DNA of 12,564 nucleotides from contig DASSEM010000187.1 of assembly GCA_035695265.1 (NCBI GenBank), positions 1-12,564 on the forward strand, written 5' to 3'. Below the pieces are notes generated by a model. The model saw nothing but the letters and a program-made list of their open reading frames with translations. It searched no databases and was not told the origin of the DNA. The translations under genes were made by a program, and so were the position numbers. Source of the stretch: RHKX01 sp035695265. Lineage in GTDB: Bacteria > Actinomycetota > Thermoleophilia > Solirubrobacterales > 70-9. Shown piece after piece: positions 1 to 6,175 of this stretch (the stretch's first letter is position 1; the number at the start of each line of letters is the position of its first letter).

Positions 1-1
1 C

Positions 2-1045
2 TCCTGCGCGCTCTGTGCGATGGCGATCTGGGATCTCGGCCACCAGGCGATCTCGCTGACCGGCTCGCAGGCGGGGATCGTCACCGACTCGTCGCACACG
101 AAGGCGCGGATCGTCGACGTCCGCGCCGGCCGGATCGAGCAGGCGCTCGAGCAGGACAACATCGTCCTGGTCGCCGGCTTCCAAGGCGTCTCGACCGACT
201 CCAAGGACGTGACCACGCTGGGCCGCGGCGGCTCCGACACGACCGCTGTCGCCCTCGCCGCCGCGCTCGACGCCTCGGTTTGCGAGATCTACACCGACGT
301 CGCCGGCGTCTTCAGCGCCGACCCGCGAATCGTTTCCGACGCTCGCAAGCTCCCGGTCGTCTCGTTTGAGGAGATGCTCGAGATGGCCGCTTCCGGAGCG
401 CGGGTCCTGCAGCTCCGCAGCGTCGAGTACGCCCGTAACCACGACGTCAGGATCCATTGCCGCTCCTCGTTCGAGCAGGGCACCGGTACCCTCGTGATCG
501 CCGAGGACGAAACCATGGAGAACCCCTTCGTCACCGCCGTCACCCACTCCGCCGACGAGGCGCGCGTGACCCTGTCCGGGGTCCGCAACGAGCCCGGCAT
601 CGCCGGCCGCATCTTCACCGCGCTCGCCGGCGCCAACGTCAACGTCGACGTGATCATCCAGAACGAGCCGGTCTCGACCGAGCACGGCGCCGACCTCTCG
701 TTCACGGTCGCCCGCGACGACCTCGCAGCCGCGGTCGATGCGATCCAGGGCATCAGCGCCGCCGGCGACGTCCTGACCGACGATCAGATCGGCAAGGTCT
801 CGATCATCGGCGCCGGCATGCGCAGCCACCCGGGCGTCGCCGCCAAGGTCTTCGAGGTGCTGGGCGAGGAGGGGATCAACATCGAGATGATCTCGACCTC
901 GCCGATCAAGATCTCCTGTGTGATCGCCGCCGACCGCGTCGACGACGCGGTCCGGGCGCTGCACGGCGCGTTCGAGCTCGGCGCCGACACCGTCTTCGAT
1001 GAGGACTCGACCGGCGAGCACGAGGCTCGCGCCGGCAGCCGATGA
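2..1045 (+). CDS. lysC: Aspartate kinase, C-terminal 347 residues (5' end outside window)
   Basis: Phosphorylates L-aspartate with ATP, the first step of the lysine/threonine/methionine/DAP pathway, in the cytoplasm. The frame is open to the window edge; by comparison with ~420-residue family members roughly 75 N-terminal residues, including the KYGGSS nucleotide motif, are missing. The ATG at 20 is an internal Met, because the conserved family run continues upstream of it. Visible are the kinase-domain motifs SLTGSQAG, VAGFQGV, TTLGRGGSDTTA, CEIYTDV and FEEMLEMAA, then two ACT domains: one starting near ARVTLSGVRNEPG (nt ~560) and one near KVSIIGAGMRSHPG (nt ~793). The second ACT effector loop reads STSPIKIS where corynebacterial LysC has STSEIRIS; ACT domains of this family bind lysine/threonine for feedback inhibition. 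The stop overlaps the asd start (ATGA), implying translational coupling. Identity is secure. Confidence 0.96.
   Translation, partial: SCALCAMAIWDLGHQAISLTGSQAGIVTDSSHTKARIVDVRAGRIEQALEQDNIVLVAGFQGVSTDSKDVTTLGRGGSDTTAVALAAALDASVCEIYTDVAGVFSADPRIVSDARKLPVVSFEEMLEMAASGARVLQLRSVEYARNHDVRIHCRSSFEQGTGTLVIAEDETMENPFVTAVTHSADEARVTLSGVRNEPGIAGRIFTALAGANVNVDVIIQNEPVSTEHGADLSFTVARDDLAAAVDAIQGISAAGDVLTDDQIGKVSIIGAGMRSHPGVAAKVFEVLGEEGINIEMISTSPIKISCVIAADRVDDAVRALHGAFELGADTVFDEDSTGEHEARAGSR
515..1045 (+). CDS. Possible in-frame internal start giving an ACT-only aspartate kinase beta subunit (176 aa)
   Basis: Several Gram-positive lysC genes (Corynebacterium, Bacillus) make a second, regulatory beta subunit from an in-frame start inside the gene, giving an alpha2beta2 enzyme. 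Here an ATG at 515 lies exactly at the junction between the kinase domain and the first ACT domain and begins MENPFVTAV, which lines up with the C. glutamicum beta start MEEAVLTGV as I recall it. A purine-rich GAGGACG at 503-509 sits at a workable Shine-Dalgarno distance. The product would be 176 residues, close to the ~172 of the corynebacterial beta chain. This is inference from position and resemblance; nothing in the sequence proves that the start is used. Confidence 0.45.
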   Translation: MENPFVTAVTHSADEARVTLSGVRNEPGIAGRIFTALAGANVNVDVIIQNEPVSTEHGADLSFTVARDDLAAAVDAIQGISAAGDVLTDDQIGKVSIIGAGMRSHPGVAAKVFEVLGEEGINIEMISTSPIKISCVIAADRVDDAVRALHGAFELGADTVFDEDSTGEHEARAGSR

Positions 1046-2103
1046 ACGCGGCGAGCGCCGGCTTCCGAGTCGGTGTTGTGGGCGCGACCGGCGCCGTCGG
1101 CTCGACCGTCCTCGACGTGCTCGCCGAGCGCTCGTTCCCCCTCGCCGAGCTGCGGCCGCTCGCCTCCGCGCGGTCGGCGGGACGGAAGCTGCCGTTCGAC
1201 GGCGGCGAGGTCGAGTGCCGCGAGCTCTCCGATGAGGCGATTGCCGGGCTCGACATCGTCATCTCCTCGGCCGGTGGCGCGGTCAGCTCCGAGTGGGCGC
1301 CGCGGATCGCAGCAGCCGGCGCCGTCGTCGTCGACAACACGAGCTACTGGCGCATGCACGAGCAGGTCCCGCTCGTCGTCAGCGAGGTCAACCCGGAGGC
1401 GGCCGACGCCCATCGCGGCCTCGTCGCCAACCCGAACTGCTCGACGATGCAGATGGTCGTAGCGCTGAAGCCGATCCTCGACGCCGTCGGGATCGAGCGC
1501 CTCGTCGTCTCCACCTACCAGTCGGTCTCCGGCACCGGCCGGCGCGCGATCGAGGAGCTGCGGGAGCAGTCGGCCGCCGCGCTCGGTGGCGACGAGATCG
1601 AGGCCGAGGTCTACCCGCACCAGATCGCCTTCAACGTCCTACCGCAGGTCGAGACGTTCAAGGGCGGCGACGACTACACCACCGAGGAGCGCAAGATGAT
1701 GGCCGAGACGCGGAAGATCCTCGGCGTCGGCGAGGAGGTCGGGATCTCCGCGACCTGCGTCCGGGTGCCGGTGTTCAGCGCGCATTCGGAGTCGGTCAAC
1801 GTCCAGACCCGCGAGCGGCTCGAGCCCGAGCGCTGCCGGGAGCTGCTCGCCGCCGCGCCCGGCGTCGTCGTCCTCGACGACCCGGCCGAGGGCATCTATC
1901 CGCTCGCCACCGCGGCCGCCGGCCGCGACGACGTGCTGGTCGGCCGGATCCGCCGCGATCCCTCGCACGAGCGCTGCCTCAACCTCTGGGTGGTCGGCGA
2001 CAACCTGCGCAAGGGGGCGGCCACGAACGCTGTCCAGGTCGCCGAGGTCCTCGTCGAGCGCGACCTCGTCCGCGTCCCCGAGCCGGCGTTGGCCGCCGCC
2101 TGA
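1042..2103 (+). CDS. asd: Aspartate-semialdehyde dehydrogenase
   Basis: Reduces aspartyl-4-phosphate to L-aspartate-4-semialdehyde with NADPH, directly after LysC. The 353-residue length is normal for the family. The N-terminus has the dinucleotide-binding motif GVVGATGAVGS (about residues 11-21). The catalytic cysteine is Cys133 in NPNCST, followed by STYQSVSGTG with the substrate-binding Gln, then HQIAFNVLPQ. RVPVFSAHSE carries the active-site Arg and His. GDNLRKGAATNAVQ near the C-terminus is the usual NADP-side signature. All expected active-site motifs are intact. The ATG is chosen because it overlaps the lysC stop as ATGA and sits just before the Rossmann motif. It is co-transcribed with lysC; the next gene starts 66 nt downstream on the same strand. 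Confidence 0.97.
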   Translation: MNAASAGFRVGVVGATGAVGSTVLDVLAERSFPLAELRPLASARSAGRKLPFDGGEVECRELSDEAIAGLDIVISSAGGAVSSEWAPRIAAAGAVVVDNTSYWRMHEQVPLVVSEVNPEAADAHRGLVANPNCSTMQMVVALKPILDAVGIERLVVSTYQSVSGTGRRAIEELREQSAAALGGDEIEAEVYPHQIAFNVLPQVETFKGGDDYTTEERKMMAETRKILGVGEEVGISATCVRVPVFSAHSESVNVQTRERLEPERCRELLAAAPGVVVLDDPAEGIYPLATAAAGRDDVLVGRIRRDPSHERCLNLWVVGDNLRKGAATNAVQVAEVLVERDLVRVPEPALAAA

Positions 2104-2169
2104 GCAGAGCGCTCCGCGGCGCCGGCGACCGCGGGGTCCGTCCGGTGGGAGCGAGACCGTGATCGGCCG

Positions 2170-4539
2170 ATGATCGGCGCCGCCGCATCCCTGCTCATAG
2201 TCCTCGTCCTGGCGCTGATTCTCGGCCAGGCGCTCGCGGCGCTCGCCGCCGGCGCCGGCCGCGAGCGTCCGCTCCCACCTACCCCGCTCGCCCCCGCCTA
2301 CGGCATCGCGGCGATGCTGCTCGTCGCCGGCATCGCGATCCGCCTTCCGGGGCACGCGACGACCGCTGCGATCGCCCTCGCCCTCGCCGCGGTCGCCGCC
2401 GCCGTTTACCTGCGCGGTCGCGTCGGCAGCGGGCGGGAAGCGGTCGCCACCGGCCTCCCGGTCGTTGCGATCACCACCGTCGCGGCATCGCTGCCGTTCG
2501 CGATCGCCGGTTTCGTCGGGATCCTCGGGGTGGGCCTCGTCAACGACGACATGGCCTCGCACCTGATCATCGCCGACTACGTGAGCGACTACGCGGGCAC
2601 GGTCCCGAGCTTCATCAAGGGCGGCTATCCGATCGGGCCTCATGCGGTCGTCGCCGCGATCTCGCGTGTCACCGGGACCGGCCTCGTCGACGTCTTCGCC
2701 GGCTTCACCGTCGCGCTCGCGCCGCTCCTCGGCCTGCTCGCGATCGGCCTGCTCGGACGGATGCCCCGGGGCCGGCTGATCGCCGGCGCCGCGCTCGTCG
2801 CCCTGCCCTACCTCGGCGCCGCCTATCTGACCCAGGGCGCCTTCAAGGAGCCGCTTCAGGCGATGCTCCTGATCGCCTTCGCGCTCGCCCTCGCGGCGCT
2901 GGTCGGCGTCCGCTCGCCGCTCACGGAGCGCACGGTGGAGGCCGGTGCGCGAGACGTCCACCCACTGCTCCGGGTCCTGCCGCTGGCGGTCCTCGCCGCC
3001 GCCTCGGTCTTCAACTACAGCCTCCCCGGGCTGCTCTGGATCGGGGCCGTCGGGGCGGTCGTCCTGCTCGTTCGCTGGTTCATCGTCCAGCCACGGCCGA
3101 CCCTGCCCGCGGACTGGCTGCGCCGGCTCGCGCCCTACCTGCTCGGGCTGATCGTCGTCGTCGCGATCGCCACCGCCGGCGAGTGGAGCCGGATTGCCGA
3201 CTTCAGCAGGCTCTCGGCGCTCAACCCCGACCGGTTCGGCTCCGACCTCGGCAACCTCGCGCAGGCGCTTTCGCCACTCGAGGCGCTCGGGATCTGGCCG
3301 GCCGGCGAATTCGACGCGACGCCGAGCTCGGCGGGAGCGCCCGCCGCGCTGTTCTATCTCGGCGCCCTGATCGGGCTCGCGGCGCTTACCCTCGGGCTGC
3401 TTCGCGACCGACGCGAAGGGAGCTGGACGCTGCCGGCACTGCTCGTCGCGATGGCCGCCGTCTACGTCCTCGCGGCCCTCTTCTCGAGCCCCTACATCTC
3501 CGCCAAGGCGCTCGCGATCGTCGCGCCGGTGGCGATGGCGATCGCGCTCCGCGGCACCCTCGCCCGTCACGGGCCCGCGCTCGCCCTAGGCGTGGTCCTC
3601 GTCGTCCTCGCGGCGGGCTCGTCCTTCCTCGTCATCCGCAACGCCCCGGTCGGCCCCGATTCGCACTCCCGCCAGCTCGAGTCGATGCGCGCGCTCGTCG
3701 CCGGCGAGCCGGTGCTGTTCCTGGGCCGCGACGACTTCATCGGCTGGGAGCTGCGCGGGTCGGGACCGATCACCGGCATCGTCACCAACTTCTATGACGT
3801 CGAGGACGCCCGGCCCCGGTTCAAGAAGGGCGAGGGCGGCGGCGAGAAGTTCGACGTCGACGCAGTCTTCCCGGCGACGCTCGACAGCTTCCGCTACGTG
3901 CTCGCGACGACAGGCGGTCCGGCATCGGGCGTACCGCCGCGCTTCCGCGAGCTCGCGCGCACGAACGACTACGTCCTCTACGAGAACACCGGCCGGACCG
4001 GGCGCCGGCACACGCTCGACGAGGGGACCGCCCCGGGCGCGGTCCTTGACTGCACCGATCCCGCCCAGCGGCCGATCGCGAAGGGGAAGGGCACGGCCCT
4101 GGTCTGGAACGAGCCGCCGGTGATCGCCGAGCCGGATGGCTGGGAGCCCGACCCGACCGCGTCGGACGGCGCGCCGGCGACGATGCGGATCGAGATCCCG
4201 GCCGCGGGCCGGTGGCTGATCTCGCTCGAGTACGACAGCCGCCGCCCGCTGCGGGTCAGATCGACCGAGCTCGGGATCGACACGACGATGGCCGCCAACC
4301 TCGACTTCCGCGGCGAGACGCCGACGTTCCCGGTCGCGACGGTCGACGTCGAGCGGCCGACGACGGCGGCGCTCACGGTCGAGCCGGAAGCCCCGAACGT
4401 GATCGCCCGCCTGCTGCGAGCGCCGAACGACGCCCACCTGCGCTCGTTGACCGCGACCCCGGTCGGGCCCGGAGCGGTCGAGCGGATCCCGGTCCGCCAG
4501 ACCTGCGGCCACTACGTCGACTGGTACCGCGAGCGCTGA
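2170..4539 (+). CDS. Large polytopic membrane protein with soluble C-terminal domain (GT-C-like, function unknown)
   Basis: I do not recognise a specific family. The 789-residue protein has about 14-15 hydrophobic segments from residue 5 to about 490, followed by a ~290-residue hydrophilic region. The first large loop after TM4 carries Asn125-Asp126-Asp127 in VNDDMAS and then a GYPIGPHAV segment. An acidic pair in the first large loop followed by a YPxGxH-like stretch resembles GT-C-fold glycosyltransferases (lipid-linked sugar donors), so a role in cell-envelope glycosylation is possible but is inference. The soluble part has a segment around VLFLGRDDF, a YVLYENT motif typical of the end of such membrane enzymes, and a C-terminal beta-rich stretch. 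The ATG at 2170 is chosen for the hydrophobic N-terminus; the GGTGGGAG at 2144-2151 is too far upstream to be a convincing ribosome site. It lies 66 nt after asd and may be read through from that operon. Confidence 0.75.
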   Translation: MIGAAASLLIVLVLALILGQALAALAAGAGRERPLPPTPLAPAYGIAAMLLVAGIAIRLPGHATTAAIALALAAVAAAVYLRGRVGSGREAVATGLPVVAITTVAASLPFAIAGFVGILGVGLVNDDMASHLIIADYVSDYAGTVPSFIKGGYPIGPHAVVAAISRVTGTGLVDVFAGFTVALAPLLGLLAIGLLGRMPRGRLIAGAALVALPYLGAAYLTQGAFKEPLQAMLLIAFALALAALVGVRSPLTERTVEAGARDVHPLLRVLPLAVLAAASVFNYSLPGLLWIGAVGAVVLLVRWFIVQPRPTLPADWLRRLAPYLLGLIVVVAIATAGEWSRIADFSRLSALNPDRFGSDLGNLAQALSPLEALGIWPAGEFDATPSSAGAPAALFYLGALIGLAALTLGLLRDRREGSWTLPALLVAMAAVYVLAALFSSPYISAKALAIVAPVAMAIALRGTLARHGPALALGVVLVVLAAGSSFLVIRNAPVGPDSHSRQLESMRALVAGEPVLFLGRDDFIGWELRGSGPITGIVTNFYDVEDARPRFKKGEGGGEKFDVDAVFPATLDSFRYVLATTGGPASGVPPRFRELARTNDYVLYENTGRTGRRHTLDEGTAPGAVLDCTDPAQRPIAKGKGTALVWNEPPVIAEPDGWEPDPTASDGAPATMRIEIPAAGRWLISLEYDSRRPLRVRSTELGIDTTMAANLDFRGETPTFPVATVDVERPTTAALTVEPEAPNVIARLLRAPNDAHLRSLTATPVGPGAVERIPVRQTCGHYVDWYRER

Positions 4540-4544
4540 CCCGA

Positions 4545-4556
4545 TTCCCCGGGGAA
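4545..4556. repeat. 12-bp perfect palindrome TTCCCCGGGGAA
   Basis: A perfect 12-bp palindrome begins 6 nt after the stop of the membrane-protein gene and overlaps the first bases of the downstream GAAACC element. It could be a protein-binding site or part of a short terminator. It is absent from the second copy of that element at 8987, so it is not part of the shared core. Confidence 0.4.
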
Positions 4557-4616
4557 ACCTTGGGGTCGGGGTCTAGGGGTTTCCTCGATGGCAGAGGGCG
4601 CGATCTCGCGCAGGAT
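4553..4616 (+). promoter_or_regulatory. Conserved upstream element, copy 1 (before the FAD oxidoreductase)
   Basis: The core is GAAACCTTGGGGT (4554-4566), then GGGGTT (4576-4581), then CGATG (4586-4590), with a weaker match continuing to an AGGAT at 4612-4616. Copy 2 at 8987-9049 has every block at the same offset (+32 for CGATG, +58 for AGGAT), and 28 of the 37 bases from GAAACC through CGATG are identical without gaps. Copy 1 also has a dyad, GGAAACC (4553-4559) with GGTTTCC (4578-4584). It ends 65 nt before the start codon. GAAACC resembles an ECF-type -35 box, but the spacing to CGATG is too long for a textbook ECF promoter, so an activator or operator site is equally possible. Confidence 0.6.
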
Positions 4617-4654
4617 CGAATCACCGATTCCGATTCGAGCCGAGGAGGCACCAG

Positions 4655-6043
4655 ATGACACCGACGACAGCCAGCACCGACACGACGATCGACCTGAGCA
4701 CGCTCCGAGCCGAGTTCTCGGGGGCGCTCCACACCGCAGCGGACCCGGACTGGGACTCGGCGCGGAGCGCCTGGAACCTGGCCGTCGACCAGCATCCGGC
4801 CGCGGTCGCGATCCCGGCCGACGCCGGCGACGTCGCCCGGGCCGTCCGCTTCGCCCGCGACCGCGGGCTCCGCGTGGCGGTGCAGGGCACCGGTCACAAC
4901 GCGGCCGCCCACGGCGACCTCGACGGCGTCCTGCTGATCAAGACCGAGCGGCTGCGCGACGTCCGGATCGAGCCGGCGACACGGACCGCCCGCGTCGGCG
5001 CCGGGGTCACCTGGGGCGAGGTCGTCGGACCGGCGGCCGAGCACGGGCTCGCGGCGCTGGCCGGCTCCTCCCACGACGTCGGCGTCGTCGGCTACTCGCT
5101 CGGCGGTGGCGTGAGCTGGCTCGCCCGCAAGCACGGCCTCGCAGCCGAGCGGATCACCGCGGTCGAGTTCGTCTCGGCCCACGGCGACCTCCGCGAGGTC
5201 ACGGCGCTGACCGATCCCGACCTGTTCTGGGCGCTGCGCGGCGGCGGCGGGAACTTCGGCGTGATCACGGCGATGGAACTCGAGCTGCTGCCGATCACCG
5301 AGCTCTACGCGGGGACGCTGTTCTTCCCCTTCGAGCGTGCCGGCGAGGTGCTCGAGGCGTGGCGGCAGTGGACGCGATCGCTGCCCGACGAGGTCACCTC
5401 GGTCGGGCGGATGCTCCAGTTCCCGCCGCTCCCGGAGATCCCGGAGCCGCTCCGCGGCCGCTCGTTCGCCGTTGTCGAGGTCGCGTTCCTCGGACCCGAG
5501 GAGCAGGGCGCCGAGCTGATCGCTCCGTTGCGGGCGCTCGAGCCGGAGATGGACACGTTCGCGACCATCGCGCCTCCGGAGCTGCTCGGCCTGCACATGG
5601 ATCCCCCCGGGCCGGTGCCGGGCCTCGGCGATCACCAGATGCTCGCCGACCTCGACGCCGAGTCGCTGGCGCGCCTCGTCGAGGCGGTCGGCCCGGGATC
5701 GGGCTCGCCGCTTCTGTCGTTCGAGTTCCGCCACCTCGGTGGCGCGCTCGGCCGGCGCGGCGAGGACAGCGGCGCGCTGGGCGGGCTCAGCGGCAGGTTC
5801 ATGACGTTCGCCGTCGGCATGCTCCCGGATCAGGCGATGGCGCCGGCCCTGGAGGCGTCGTTCGCGGCCGCCCGGCAGGCGCTCGACGTCGTCGACAACG
5901 GCGACGCGTACCTGAACTTCGCCGAGTCCCCGGTCGGGGCCGAGACGATCTTCGGGGAGCGGACGCTGCGGCGGCTGCGCGGGGTGCGGGCCAACGTGGA
6001 CCCCGAGGGCATGTTCCTCGCCAACCACTCGATCGACCCATGA
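4655..6043 (+). CDS. FAD-binding oxidoreductase, berberine-bridge-enzyme/PCMH type
   Basis: A 462-residue flavoprotein oxidase or dehydrogenase, probably cytoplasmic because no signal peptide is visible. The N-terminal FAD-binding domain (about residues 45-215) has VQGTGHNAA with His81, the position of the 8-alpha-histidyl FAD link in this family. It continues with VGVVGYSLGGGVSWLARKHG and DLFWALRGGGGNFGVIT. The C-terminus ends in VDPEGMFLANHSID, matching the short BBE domain. Bicovalent relatives have a Cys in the GxCxxVG motif; here the motif is GSSHDVG with Ser139, so a single covalent link is expected. The substrate cannot be told from sequence. The ATG at 4655 is supported by GAGGAGG at 4642-4648 with a 6-nt spacer. 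A conserved regulatory element lies 65 nt upstream, and the next genes are a micro-ORF and a LuxR-type regulator. Confidence 0.93.
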   Translation: MTPTTASTDTTIDLSTLRAEFSGALHTAADPDWDSARSAWNLAVDQHPAAVAIPADAGDVARAVRFARDRGLRVAVQGTGHNAAAHGDLDGVLLIKTERLRDVRIEPATRTARVGAGVTWGEVVGPAAEHGLAALAGSSHDVGVVGYSLGGGVSWLARKHGLAAERITAVEFVSAHGDLREVTALTDPDLFWALRGGGGNFGVITAMELELLPITELYAGTLFFPFERAGEVLEAWRQWTRSLPDEVTSVGRMLQFPPLPEIPEPLRGRSFAVVEVAFLGPEEQGAELIAPLRALEPEMDTFATIAPPELLGLHMDPPGPVPGLGDHQMLADLDAESLARLVEAVGPGSGSPLLSFEFRHLGGALGRRGEDSGALGGLSGRFMTFAVGMLPDQAMAPALEASFAAARQALDVVDNGDAYLNFAESPVGAETIFGERTLRRLRGVRANVDPEGMFLANHSIDP

Positions 6044-6129
6044 GGCCGGTCCCGGTCAGCGCCGAGCTGATCCTGGCGGTGGGGCTGGCGGCGGCGCTGC
6101 TGGCCTTCGCCGTCCTGATCAGCGGCTGA
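6040..6129 (+). CDS. Putative 29-residue single-TM micro-protein, overlapping the FAD oxidoreductase stop
   Basis: The ATG at 6040 overlaps the oxidoreductase stop as ATGA, the same coupling used by lysC-asd. It opens a 29-codon frame whose product is a short polar head (MRPVPVSAE) followed by one continuous hydrophobic segment ending LLAFAVLISG, then TGA. The hydrophobic stretch of about 20 residues is long enough to span a membrane. It could be a small membrane partner of the oxidoreductase or a spurious frame in GC-rich DNA, where Ala/Leu/Val runs arise easily. The exact ATGA overlap and clean TM layout favour a real gene, but no homologue is known to me. Confidence 0.45.
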   Translation: MRPVPVSAELILAVGLAAALLAFAVLISG

Positions 6130-6162
6130 AGCTCCGCCCGCTCAGCTCCGCCTCGCGCTTTG

Positions 6163-6168
6163 TAGGGT
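6163..6168 (+). promoter_or_regulatory. Candidate -10 box (TAGGGT) for a leaderless transcript of the LuxR regulator
   Basis: TAGGGT ends 7 nt before the GTG at 6176. A TANNNT hexamer at this distance is the usual layout of leaderless actinobacterial mRNAs, where transcription starts at the A or G of the start codon. No strong Shine-Dalgarno sequence is present, though the AGGG within this box could serve as a weak one. No clear -35 box is visible upstream. Confidence 0.4.
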
Positions 6169-6175
6169 CGCGGCT

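Noticed and set aside
1639..3570. 643-codon open frame on the minus strand across asd and the membrane-protein gene
   Set aside because: Product is a low-complexity Arg/Gly/Asp/Glu-rich string without motifs and spans two well-supported genes; it is the usual antisense shadow in GC-rich coding DNA.
4554..4590. Assignment of the shared element to a specific ECF or SigH/SigR promoter class
   Set aside because: GAAACC resembles an ECF -35, but distances to GTT (20 nt) and CGATG (27 nt) do not fit the consensus spacings, so no sigma class was named.
4373..6028. 551-codon minus-strand frame opposite the FAD oxidoreductase
   Set aside because: Same shadow composition, and it crosses the intergenic element; the sense-strand product has intact family motifs.
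4588..6129. 513-codon plus-strand frame overlapping the FAD oxidoreductase in another frame
   Set aside because: Arg/Gly-rich shadow of the oxidoreductase; only its last 29 codons, starting at ATG 6040, look like an independent gene.
6125..6152. Small inverted repeat GCTGA/TCAGC and direct repeat AGCTCCGCC upstream of the LuxR gene
   Set aside because: Arms are only 5 bp and the direct repeat is 9 bp in very GC-rich sequence; too weak to call a terminator or operator.
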